From: Thermothelomyces thermophilus ATCC 42464
Taxonomy: Eukaryota; Ascomycota; Sordariomycetes; Sordariales; Chaetomiaceae
Reading direction: 5' to 3'
DNA: 64,000 bases
Assembly: GCF_000226095.1 (NCBI RefSeq)
Contig: NC_016473.1
Span: 1 to 64,000 of the forward strand
Numbering within the stretch: the stretch's first letter is position 1; each line of letters begins with the position of its first letter. Of the stretch, positions 54,586 through 64,000 are shown in pieces. Below the pieces are notes generated by a model. The model worked only from the letters and a program-made list of their open reading frames with translations, made no database searches and was not told the DNA's origin. The translations under genes were made by a program, and so were the position numbers.

Positions 54586-56268
54586 ATGGCCGAAGAAGGA
54601 GGTCACGGTGCTGTTGTAGCCCCGAACGCTCATGCTCCCAGTGCTCCGGGTGGCGGTCATCATGGTCCCGCCGAGAACCTCGTCATCAACACGCAAGGCG
54701 CCACGACAAACGGCAACGCTACGAAAAACCCTCCTCGCGAGGAGATCGCTTCCTTGACATCTCCGCGTCTCATCACGCCGAACCCCTTCAGCCGGAAGAA
54801 CACGTCTCTGGAGATTGACGATTACTTTGTACGAAACTAACTCGGTCCCCGGTTCTCCCTTTTTTTTTCCGCCTGTTATTAACAATCCCTGTGGCATAGA
54901 CCGGGCCCCGTGACATCCAAAAACACTCGAAATGGCCCATCTTCCTCCAGATGCACGGGAGCATCTTGCCCAAGCTTATCCTCCCACTGCTCGCTGTTGC
55001 CATGTGGTCGACCTGGATTACGTGTATTCACGTCTTGGTCACTCCAAGTAAGTTCCAACCTCACCATTTCCTCAGTCTATGTCTCGGATTGTTGACCTGA
55101 CTCGACGCGAACAGTCAGCATCGGCAGCGTTCTGCTTACCGTTCTCGGTTTTGTGGTCGGTCTGGGGCTCTCGTTCCGCAGTTCCACAGCATACGAACGC
55201 TACGCCGAGGGCCGGAAATACTGGGCACAGCTCATCCTGGCAAGTCAGAATCTCGGGCGCACCTTCTGGCTGCACACGGCCGAGCGCAGTGACGTTCCCG
55301 AGGATCAGAAGGAGGAATACAAGAGGCGAGACGTGCTCGAGCGGTTGACGGCCATGAACCTGATCGTCGCGTTCTCGGTCGCGCTCAAGCACAGGCTCCG
55401 GTTCGAGCCGTACACATGCTACGAGGACATTTCCAGCCTTGTTTCCCACCTCCGCACCTTCGCTCAGGCCGCGACCCAGGAGGACCACGACAATGCTCAG
55501 CGAACACTCAGGCGCCACGGTTTCTTCAAGAGCGTGGGCGAGTACCTCGGCGTCTCCTTCGCCGAGAGCAACCCGCGCAAGGCCGTCAAGAAAGCCGGCC
55601 GCCCCCTGGGAAACTTGCCGCTCGAGATCCTCTCGTACCTCGCCAGCTATGTCGACGAACTGGCCCTCTCTGGCCGACTCCCCGTCCCGATGCAGCAGAC
55701 CAATGCCTACAATAACATTGCCGCCCTCAACGACGTGCTGGTAGGGACGGAGCGCGTGCTGAATACCCCTCTGCCCATCGCCTATTCGATCGCCATTGCG
55801 CAAATCACGTGGGTGTACATCCTGGTCTTGCCGTTCCAGCTTCTCGCGACAGTTGGCGATCAGACTTGGATCACGATCCCGGCCACGGTGGTAGCCGCGT
55901 ATATCATCCTCGGCATCCTCTTCATCGGCCGCGAAATCGAGAACCCCTTCGGACAGGACGTCAATGACCTCCCGCTCGAGGCGTACTGCGCTCAAATCGC
56001 GTCCGAGATGGATATCATGGCTAGCCTTCCCAAGCCCAAGAGCAGCGAATGGATGGAATCCATCGATAACCGCGTCCTCTGGCCTCTCTCCAGCTCCGGC
56101 TGGCCCGTGTGGATGAGCCGGGACGAAGATAAGATTCGCGAGGCTATCATCCACAAGGTCGAGGCGACGTTCATCAGCCAGAAGGGCGAGGAGGCGGTAT
56201 TGAAGGGTCAGTCCAGCTCGGAAAAGTCGGGACATGAGCATTCCAAGAGATCCATGAGCGACGTTTGA
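54586..56268 (+). CDS. Bestrophin-like anion channel (UPF0187), 514 aa
   Basis: Membrane protein of the bestrophin/RFP-TM family, probably a chloride or other anion channel. Three exons: 54586-54828, 54900-55047, 55115-56268; introns of 71 and 67 nt. The N-terminal ~80 residues are disordered and His/Gly-rich. Family features: LPLLAVAMWSTWITCIHVL (first helix), LLTVLGFVVGLGLSFRSSTAYERYAEGRKYW (the conserved second helix and RSSxAYxRxxEGRxxW motif), ILVLPFQLLAT and a final helix with GREIENPFGQDVNDL. The tail is hydrophilic. The subcellular site is unknown. Confidence 0.9.
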
Positions 56269-57179
56269 GGAGCAGCACCTTTGCATCTTTGCACGAGAAA
56301 ACAAAGCAAAAAATAATTAGAGGAAAAACAGGTTTTTGGGCGGCAGGAACTGGCGGCTTAGTCACTGAGGATTCGGCTGGCAGGGGTCATTAAAAAATAA
56401 GCAGGCGGTCGGGTGTTTATTAACCTGTGATAGAGTTGCGATTAATCTTTTTTTATTTTTTTTATTTTTTTATTTTTTGCTTTACCGATTTCAAATCCAT
56501 TCTTCATTAGAAGTCTGTAACTACCGGAGATTTATTCGAAGTCTAGTCTGATCAACCATGTTATGAATGGACACCCGACATATGCAATGAAAGCTGAAGT
56601 CACAGTTGTGAATGTTGCTCATTTCGAAGTTGCTGATGGCCGGGAGACCAACGAATGACCCTATTCGCAGTCCCGCCGTGTTCTGAGACCACTAGCTCTG
56701 TACACACAAAGACCTCTTTATCGGCCGGCCTGCTACCAAAAAGGCAGAGTCTGATTCAGTTCTCTGATGTCCGAGTCGCCCTCGTACTCGGCTATGCTAT
56801 GACTGTTTGTTTCGTGGCTCACTAGACCCTCCTCCGAAGCACAGAGAGTATCACAGTCCCGGTGAAGCAAACACGGGTAGCACGCGTACCCGGGCCTTTC
56901 CCGAGGACACTTGAAGATGAAGCGCCTGGTCAAGAGGAACGTCCGGACCATGATGGCCTCAGACTCACCATCTCTGCCCGAAGTATATCGGCGATCTGCC
57001 CGTTCCGAACCCCGACGCCGAACAGCCACCTCCTTCTCTACCCTCCAAGACCGACAACCACCTTCTCCCTCTCGCCCGCCAAATGCCGCACCACATGCCG
57101 TGCAAACCGTCGACGTGTGCTCGGTGGCAACAAAGCTGTCCAATGACCTTCAAGCAACATGTTGCGCTTCTTGGGTATA
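56269..57179. other. Intergenic with a doubtful Cys/His-rich frame
   Basis: An AT-rich stretch with T-runs (56448-56478) terminates the bestrophin-like gene. On the minus strand an open frame at 57143-56733 has clustered cysteines and histidines (FKCPRERPGYACYPC, then TLCASEEGLVSHETNSH), reminiscent of C2H2-type fingers. It may be the 3' exon of the uncertain gene at 57180-57748. Evidence is too weak for a separate gene call. Confidence 0.4.
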
Positions 57180-57748
57180 TTAGCGGCAATGTAAGGGACT
57201 GGTGTCGCTGTTGCTCGGTGGGTTCTGTTGAGACCGCGGGTAATTAGCTTCAGCCGGAGGTCGTTGAGTCCTCCCGGAGCGAGGGAGTGGACGAGGTCTT
57301 CCTGACAGGGCCTCTTGGTCGTCGCGGTATCGGCGCCGATTCCAACAGGCGTTGATATTGTCAGTAATACCCTGAAGTGCTCGGATGCTTCCGTCACCTG
57401 CAAACTCGGAGATATTGTAGAGACAGTTGATGTCGGGCATCCCGCCGGTAAGGAGGGCTTCCTCGAGGAGTTTGATGACGCTGCCTTGGAGAAGAATGAT
57501 ATCTGGCTCTGAATCTGGGTTTGGGCCACCACTGGAGGCATCATCGGATGTTCCGGTTAATTAGTAGCCGTGCTCACTTCCGTCTTGCTAGCAGCCAGCC
57601 GTGACCCGAGAGACTTACAGTCGCCCTGAGCAAACCTGGGACCTAAGTTCGCGAAGTGACGGTCGTATTCGTTCTGAACCATCTTGCCGCTCTGCTGCAA
57701 GGTAGTCCTGAGCCCGTCGTCTGCGCTGCCACCCGGGACCTGCATCAT
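57180..57748 (-). CDS. Uncertain two-exon gene, about 154 aa, no family recognised
   Basis: Model: exon 57748-57619 and exon 57514-57180 joined by a 104-nt intron with donor GTAAGT, branch CTAATTAAC and acceptor CAG; phase and stop are consistent. The protein begins MMQVPGGSADDGLRTTLQQS, then helix-rich ILLQGSVIKLLEEALLTGG and LYNISEFAGDGSIRALQG. After that point the frame turns Pro/Arg-rich and another frame looks more protein-like (HSLAPGGLNDLRLKLITRGL), so a second intron or a frameshift is possible and the C-terminus is unreliable. Function unknown. Confidence 0.35.
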
Positions 57749-57790
57749 CCCCTCCCCCCCCCCCCCTTCCGTTCTTGATCCGTTTCTTTT

Positions 57791-57933
57791 ATTCCTCGGC
57801 TTCACTCAGCCGCTCCTCGAGCTCCTTGATTCTCTTATTCTGACCTCGGTCCAACTTCTCTTGCCGCCGCTGTTCAATAAGACGGTCGTAGAGATTGATC
57901 ACAGTTGAGACTAGGGTTGCGAGGACGAATCCT
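57791..57933 (-). CDS. Short membrane/coiled-coil reading frame, fragment
   Basis: The minus-strand frame reads GFVLATLVSTVINLYDRLIE, a probable membrane helix, followed by the coiled coil EKLDRGQNKRIKELEERLSEAEE and a stop. No upstream exon in matching phase was found, although a GCTAAC branch-like site precedes it. It may be the C-terminal exon of a small tail-anchored protein or a gene fragment. Confidence 0.3.
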
Positions 57934-58907
57934 TGCGATGTTCGACGAGACAGCGTTAGCAACTACGCATATGCAACATCTTGCTTTGCCTCTCTTCGCT
58001 GCGCTCTACGTACCCTAAGCTCCTTCTCGTTGATCATCTCGGCACAGTCCATCGCAGATGAACGGAAAGACGGGTGCGAGTTTGGTCACCTCGAGGAACT
58101 CTCCACCAGCGTCCGAGGTTCTCATCTTGAGCGTTCCGAGTCACCTTTTTCCTTCTTAATAGTTTCCTCGTTTCCTCACAAACCAAGGCAAGGATACTTG
58201 GACGAAGAAGAGGGGAGAGAGAAAATATTTTAGTCTTGAAAGATGTGCTACGAAATAAATTTCGAAGCTCATAAGGTTTATCCTCTCCTCTCGAGAGCTC
58301 TCGCCCAAGGGCCGACTTAATTACAAGTTTACAACGAATACCCAAAGTGCTGCCCCATGACATCACCCGACGTTGCTGGCTGCTGGTGAATGGACGCCGT
58401 GTGCACTTGGTTCAGCCAGCGCCGATCTGCGATAGCAGCTAAGGTCCGTGGGCTTCCTTCATTTGTGTGACCGGAGGCCACGTGCAGCCGAAACTCACGA
58501 TCTTGGGCCCTTTAGCACTGCAGCCGTCAAGAGAGTTCTCAATGTTCCGCCAACCCTCCCAAGTAAGCTGAATTAGCAAAATGCGTCCCTCTGCTGGTCG
58601 GTTTTGGCGGGGCCGGTGCTAGCGGCCCCAGCGTTCAGCGTTCCCGTCAGAGCGCATGGGGAAGACAAGAATGGCAAGAGTGCTGTGGGTGCAATGGACC
58701 CATGCCAACTCGCGTGCAGAGAGGTTGCAACTAACGTTAACCCCTTGCTCGGCGCCCCAGTTCTCGCCGCGGATTCTGCCGGCTCCGCACCGCGAGACCC
58801 GCTCCTGGACTCCCTACCACTGCGCAAACTGGGCCTTAGCCGCCGCACGCATCATTACGTTCGACCTGCCGACCGGCCGTCCCGTGCGCGACGCGAAGCC
58901 CGCCAAT
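57934..58907. other. Intergenic, leader of apm4
   Basis: About 0.97 kb without supported coding sequence. The GC-rich final 300 bp lies directly upstream of the AP-2 mu start and stays open in its frame, but shows no homology to mu chains. Confidence 0.5.
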
Positions 58908-60367
58908 ATGTTGTCCGGCATCCTCATATTCAATCAGAAAGGCGAGAACCTCATCTTCCGCGCCTTCCGCAATGACTGCCGCCCGCGACTCGCCGACGTG
59001 TTCCGCATTCAGGTCATCAGCAACGCCCAGGTCCGCTCGCCCATCCTGACCCTCGGCAGCACCACCTTCAGCCATGTCAAGCATGAGAACATCTACCTGG
59101 TTGCCATCACAAAGAGCAACGCCAATGCCGCTCTCGTCTTCGAATTCCTCTACCGCCTGATCCAGCTGGGCCGCGGCTACTTTGGCAAGTTCGACGAGGA
59201 AGCCGTCAAGAACAACTTCGTCCTGGTCTATGAGCTCCTGGATGGTTTGTCACCACAACCATGTGTTGCCGGCACTTTTTTTTTTCCTTTTGCGCTGGCA
59301 TCCTGCTGACCACCCGCATCGTCCAGAGATCATCGACTTCGGCTATCCCCAAAACACCGAGACCGACACGCTCAAGATGTACATCACGACCGAGGGCGTC
59401 AAGTCGGAGCGCGCCATCGAGGACTCGGCCAAGATCACGATGCAGGCGACGGGCGCCCTGTCTTGGAGGAAGGCCGATGTCAAATACCGCAAGAACGAGG
59501 CGTTCGTGGACGTCATCGAGGACGTGAACCTTCTCATGAGCGCAACCGGCGCCGTGCTGCGCGCCGACGTCACTGGCCAGATCATCATGCGCGCCTACCT
59601 CAGCGGCACCCCCGAGTGCAAGTTCGGCCTAAACGACCGCCTCCTGCTCGACAATGACGGGCTGCTGAGCCTGCCCAGCGGCAACAAGATGGGGAGCAAG
59701 GCGACCAAGGCGGCGGCCGGGAGCGTCACGCTCGAGGATTGCCAGTTCCACCAGTGCGTCAAGCTCGGCAAGTTCGACAGCGACCGCATCATCAGCTTCA
59801 TCCCGCCCGACGGCGAGTTCGAGCTGATGCGCTACCGCGCCACCGAAAACGTCAACCTGCCGTTCAAGGTCCACGCCATCGTCAACGAGGTCGGCAAGAC
59901 AAAGGTCGAGTACAGCATCGGCGTGCGCGCAAACTTTGGCTCCAAGCTCTTCGCCACCAATGTCGTCGTCCGCATTCCCACGCCGCTCAATACTGCTAGG
60001 ATCACGGAGCGTTGCACCCAGGGCAAAGCCAAGTACGAGCCGTCCGAGAACAACATTGTCTGGAAGATTGGCCGCTTCCCCGGCCAGAGCGAGTTCGTCC
60101 TGAGCGCAGAGGCCGAGTTGACCAGCATGACCAACCAAAAAGCATGGAGTCGGCCGCCCCTGAGTATGAACTTTAGCCTGTTGATGTTTACGAGCTCTGG
60201 TCTGCTGGTGCGCTATCTCAAGGTATTTGAGAAGAGCAACTACTCGAGTGTAAAATGGGTGCGGTACATGACTCGAGCTGGAAGTTATGAGATTAGGTTC
60301 GTCATTCCCGTTGCTTTTCATGACATTTTGTCCTCTAGTTGCTAACTATAAGATCCCTAGGTTTTAA
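58908..60367 (+). CDS. apm4: AP-2 adaptor complex medium chain mu2, 437 aa
   Basis: Mu subunit of AP-2, which links clathrin to cargo at the plasma membrane. Exons: 58908-59244, 59327-60296 and a 7-nt terminal exon 60361-60367. The start MLSGILIFNQKGENLIFRAFRND is diagnostic of mu2. The longin domain is followed by the mu homology domain from about residue 155 (KYRKNEAFVDVIEDVNLLMS); FIPPDGEFELMRYR is shared with mu1, and the lysine/basic patches expected for phosphoinositide binding are present. The last intron (donor GTTCGT, branch GCTAAC 14 nt before CCTAG) gives the C-terminus YEIRF. Without splicing the protein would end 13 residues later. The long open frame upstream of the ATG is ignored because the family starts here. 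Confidence 0.92.
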
Positions 60368-61713
60368 CATCTCAAGTCTGATTTGTCTAAGCGTTTTAAT
60401 CCTGCATAGCATCGGCGTTAATGTCTTCAGATTTCAAAAGGGTGCTAGACTAACTTAGGGTTCCTCGAGCTCTTATCCGTCGTATTGACCGAGTCCTCCT
60501 CGACCTTCTCGAGGGCGGCAGCTTTCCTCTTGTCCATCTTGTCACTTGCTTGACGGTTGACAAGCTCCGCATAACGACTACTGTATTTGAGTTCCTCCCT
60601 ATGACATGCAAGGCCAAAAGAAAGAGAGGACGTTTCGGACCGCAGTGTCTGCCCATGTAATTATACCCCATATTTATGTACTTAATAGAACATGACCTGT
60701 TCCCACGTATATACCTCACTATCGCCTCCCGGGCCTACGCCTATGCACGCTCTCCCTTTCGCTCCCTAGAGCGGTCAGTTGAGTGAACCGATCAATCAAT
60801 CTATCTTCTGATAATTAAATCACTGAGATATGCAACGACATTGTTTGGTAGATTGTATTTCATTCTAACTAAGCAACCCATCGCTAAAGCGCGTTCAGAG
60901 TATTACCACCACGACCTATACAAACCCTCTAGTTTTGTGTCCCCTATCTATATGGCCAACACAAGCCCCTTTCCTTGGTCTTAGTTCCTTATCTTCAGCC
61001 TGCCAGCCGCAGATTGGTCACTCCGTGACATGACGCTGTTACCCACCATATTACATCTCAAAGACACGAGACTGCTATCTGATTAGGAAGGAGTGCGGGC
61101 TTAGAGTGCCCAGTGTGAAAATAATAGGAACACAACATACAAGGATATTGACTATATACAACGCAATATACAGACAGCGACACCGATATCTATCTGGGCA
61201 GATTGAGAGGAACTTACCTCAAGAGGAGCGTAGGCTCACAGTGACTAGGGAACACAAGCTGGCAACGGATGCCCTTATGGGAAACAATCCGTACTTCACG
61301 GCTATATCTGTCCTGCTCCTTCCTCCTTGGACGCAGTGAAAATCAAAAAACAACACCATAATGGCAGGCGTATTCGGGGATGATGCATTGATATTGAACT
61401 TAGAGTCATCTTGAGACTTTTGCCTCTCGCTCCTGCAGCCTCTGAGGTCAGGGTTACCACATGGAGAAGAATATGAAGGTGCTCCCTCCACATTAGTCGG
61501 GAACCCGTCAATGTGCTACGTCTCAACTAAATGACTGAAGGAAATTGCGAGTCTGTTAATTAGACAAATGTCGTCTAGCATTTAAGCCTCGCGTTCCTGG
61601 CTGACCATGCACGTAAAGTATTGTCAAGCTTGCACACACACGCACGCACACGGCGAGAAGAAGAAAGAAGTATCACCAGCACCACCAGCACCAGCAACAT
61701 CAACGACAACAAC
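60368..61713. other. Intergenic, nothing recognised
   Basis: 1.35 kb, fairly AT-rich, no motif-bearing frame on either strand. The last ~100 bases include a CA-rich, then CACCAG/CAACAA-rich, leader of the following small gene. Confidence 0.5.
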
Positions 61714-62012
61714 ATGCCTCTGGGGCTGGACGTGTTAGGCGTTGTGGTGCAGTTTGTAGGCATCTTCTTGGCCCTGGCGATCGCGTGGCGCCAGCACCGC
61801 GAATTGGCGGACTCGCGGCGGGCGCTGAAGGCCGCCGAGGAGTGGAGACGGCGCGCCGGGAGTCCGAGGTGGCGCGCCAGGAGGCCAAGGGGGACCGCGA
61901 CCAGCAGCGGGTCGAGGAGGAGCGGCAGCAGAGGAATGAGATAGCGACGGAGAGAGACCGGTTGCAGGGGGTCCTTCATTCCGTCATTGGGGCCGCTCAG
62001 TCGGCACTCTGA
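61714..62012 (+). pseudogene. Small membrane plus coiled-coil gene with a frameshift
   Basis: ATG 61714 opens MPLGLDVLGVVVQFVGIFLALAIAW, a single N-terminal membrane helix, then RQHRELADSRRALKAAEE. The same helical, charged pattern continues in the next frame from about 61850 (RRESEVARQEAKGDRDQQ... to a stop at 62012). The first frame instead runs into low-complexity Arg/Ser until 61944. A one-base frame change near 61840-61850 (or a sequencing error) is the simplest explanation; the interval is too short for an intron. Intact, it would encode a protein of about 100 residues of unknown function. Confidence 0.5.
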
Positions 62013-63119
62013 CCTCGGCCGGGAAGGGGGTTGAGGAGAGAAGAGATGGGAGAGGATGGGGCGGTGGTTAGCCGGATTGGCTTATTAGTAAAGACGAATC
62101 TAGCTTTGTTTTAAGACGACCTATGGTGCTGTAGTGCCATAATGCTGTGCCCAACATGGTAACGGTTCTATCCTCTTTGATACATTGAGTGCTAGACACC
62201 TCTAATAGTAGGCTGGGGTACATGCTTCTTGGTGTCACCGGAGGGAGCGAAGGGGCGCATCTATGTTTCTCCAAATCCGTATACATAGACCGTAGATATT
62301 AGACGTTTATGGGCGTCCGCACAGGAGAACAACGAAGCCAAGTTGCCCAAGACAGAATACGCGTAATAGACTTTCTTTCCGAGCTTTTGGGATGTGCTTT
62401 CCTTTCTCACTTAGGTCTAGGCTCCCTTGCGTTTGCCTAGAGGGGCATTGACATCGTCGTCTTTTACGTTTCGCTAATTGACCACCGCAAATACGATTGG
62501 CAGCCATGCTTGCCCTCGGTTTATCTTTCCATTCTGAAATCAAGGAGCTTCCATGTTGTGCGGTCATCATGCATAATATGTACAGACTCAGGACAGGAGA
62601 GGAGTCACCCACCCCGTGCGTTGCAAGCCTTCGTCCCCAGTTACTGCAGGTACATGCCACGAGAGGGGAAGAGCCACCGTACTGAAGGACGAGGTGTGTC
62701 TTCGAGGCCATCAACCGCGAAAGGTAGGTATCAATTGCGCCTGTCATAATAAAAAAAGGACAAATATTCTGGCCCTAATTATTCAAAAAGTTGCCGTTGA
62801 ATGGTATTAGTGCTTATCGAAAGGCACCTTTCAGGACGACTCCGTCGAGGAAACGTGTTCCTTCTTCTAAGGTAGGTACCGCTCCTAACACGCACCGGCC
62901 TAGAGTGATCTCAAGGGAAAGATGGTCGTAGGTATTCAGCTCATCCAGAGAACTCATGCACAGCGGTGAGCCAAATCCTAAACTTCGTTATTCAACGCGA
63001 CGTCATCTTCCTCTGCCGCCCCCCTTCATTCCATCACTCATGCTTGTAAGCTCGGCCATACAGTTGCTGCAGTCAACACAACTGCCTAGATATGCCGTTA
63101 TGCCCTGCATGGACAATTC
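62013..63119. other. Intergenic, nothing recognised
   Basis: 1.1 kb with no supported gene on either strand. TAGGTA words and an A-run near 62751 are the only visible features. Confidence 0.5.
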
Positions 63120-64000
63120 TTAGATCCTCGTTTGTCTCTCCGCAGCAGAAAGCGCCTGAGCCGCTTCAGTATTCTTGGTCATTTCGGTGTAGCTTTTAAC
63201 CGCCGATAGAGCAGCTCGTGCTCGGACCACCTGTAACGATGCCTCGCAGCTTAGGGGAGACTTGTTGCAAGTGCATTTAGTAGCCCCTGGCACTGCATTG
63301 GCTACATCGGGTAGACCAGAGCCGGCAGCTACGGCAGCAAGGGCTCTTTCCGCCTGGATATGACCGGCCGTTGCGGCATGTGCCCGGATAGCGTAAATAA
63401 CCGCCTGCATTCTGGCCACCCGCCGTACCGCCTCGCAACTTCCATATTTGCTGCGTGTATCGGCGCTTGAGCTTTTGCTAGAATCAGGGTCGGGAAGCTG
63501 CTCGGGAAGTTTCTGAGGACCGGAGCGGGTGCTGGCAACGCCGCGGTCGGGGACGCCGTCAGCCGTAGAGTTGGCGAGGCGAGAATACATGTCAGCCCTC
63601 CACGTCCCGCCATCCAAGGACGCAGCAGCCACATCGTCGGTGACCTTGGCGACGGCCTCTGCAATGGTAGCAGCGACACTGTCACGTAGCCATGGAACAA
63701 CAGAAGATAGAGCGTGGTCAATGTTGCTGAGAGCCTTGGGAAGACCTTCGGCAAGAGCAGGCATTGACGCAACCGGTACCGAGGCGAGAGCCTGATCATA
63801 TATGGTGACAGAGGGAACCCCTGGCCCTACTTGTACGACCCTGGTCGCAAACTTGATGACAGCGGTAGTTATGGCACTGACAGTGGCTGGTCTCTCGTCT
63901 TTCGATACGTTGGCGACGGAGTGGGAAACAATGCTGATCACGGTAGCTACCGCTCTAGCGGCAGCTGGCCCACCGGTGACGCCAGCAACGCATACGGCAG
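63120..64000 (-). CDS. Ala-rich protein, partial, runs off the window
   Basis: The minus-strand frame is open from the window edge to the stop at 63120-63122, so the true start lies beyond 64000; a GTG at 63941 is not a credible start. The ~293 visible residues are Ala/Val-rich and helical (VPSVTIYDQALASVPVASMP, SVAATIAEAVAKVTDDVAAA), with a polar Ser/Asp-rich middle and a short Cys motif (TKCTCNKSPLSCEA). The C-terminal part shows loosely repeated helices (AVIYAIRAHAATAGHIQAERAL; ALSAVKSYTEMTKNTEAAQAL). No family recognised and no signal peptide visible in this part. Confidence 0.6.
   Translation of the reverse strand, partial: AVCVAGVTGGPAAARAVATVISIVSHSVANVSKDERPATVSAITTAVIKFATRVVQVGPGVPSVTIYDQALASVPVASMPALAEGLPKALSNIDHALSSVVPWLRDSVAATIAEAVAKVTDDVAAASLDGGTWRADMYSRLANSTADGVPDRGVASTRSGPQKLPEQLPDPDSSKSSSADTRSKYGSCEAVRRVARMQAVIYAIRAHAATAGHIQAERALAAVAAGSGLPDVANAVPGATKCTCNKSPLSCEASLQVVRARAALSAVKSYTEMTKNTEAAQALSAAERQTRI

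Noticed and set aside
58656-58907. Extension of the AP-2 mu open frame to ATG 58656
   Set aside because: The mu2 family begins at the methionine encoded at 58908; the upstream residues have no longin-domain features.
33930-60367. Idea that the two mu adaptins are a recent tandem duplicate
   Set aside because: N-termini and intron positions differ and match the ancient mu1 and mu2 subfamilies respectively.
1-64000. CRISPR arrays, tRNA/rRNA genes, biosynthetic gene clusters
   Set aside because: None seen: no regularly spaced repeats, no cloverleaf-like sequences noticed by eye, and no polyketide or peptide synthetase motifs. A tRNA scan could still reveal one I missed.

Overview
The window is a chromosome end of a filamentous ascomycete. 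It opens with 22 uninterrupted CCCTAA units (the TTAGGG-type telomere), and its genes carry short fungal introns (about 57-173 nt) with GT..AG ends and, where checked, CTAAC-like branch sites. The GH6 cellobiohydrolase at 46379-48180 is one I recognise from memory as the 482-residue Cel6A/CBH2 of Myceliophthora (Thermothelomyces) thermophila, so a thermophilic Chaetomiaceae (Sordariomycetes) species is the best guess. This is recognition, not a search result.

Positions 1-28.6 kb are a repeat graveyard. The telomere abuts a broken Ty3/gypsy chromovirus (element A, minus strand). Element B (plus) is inserted in A, and element C (minus) is inserted in B. The 5-bp target duplications fix the order A, then B, then C. 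All three are strongly AT-shifted in a CpA-to-TpA manner typical of repeat-induced point mutation (RIP). Right of A lies a decayed, 5'-truncated Tad-like LINE. It is split by element D, a 7.6-kb chromovirus that looks whole, with LTRs I read as identical and flanked by CTATC on both sides. D shows several functional signals: a self-priming site of Tf1 type, a GGGAAAC slippery site plus GC-rich hairpin at the gag/pol overlap, a chromodomain at the end of pol, and an antisense two-exon gene between pol and the 3' LTR. That antisense gene encodes a canonical Zn2Cys6 cluster followed by a coiled coil. It is the most unusual thing in the window.

Positions 28.6-31.4 kb hold decayed host genes: an F-box pseudogene and an unidentified relic. 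A secreted DUF8021-like protein follows at 31.6-32.5 kb.

From 33.9 kb on the sequence is ordinary GC-rich gene space: AP-1 mu adaptin (minus), an Opi1-type repressor of phospholipid genes (plus), an HAD-like hydrolase (minus), a phospholipase-D-fold protein (minus), Cel6A (plus), a ThuA-domain protein (minus), a Dal5/TNA1-type MFS permease (plus), a bestrophin-like anion channel (plus), uncertain small genes at 56.7-57.9 kb (minus), AP-2 mu adaptin (plus), a small frameshifted membrane/coiled-coil gene (plus), and an Ala-rich gene that runs off the right edge (minus). The genes are mostly functionally independent. The two clathrin-adaptor mu chains lie only about 25 kb apart. No tRNA, rRNA, CRISPR array or biosynthetic cluster was seen.
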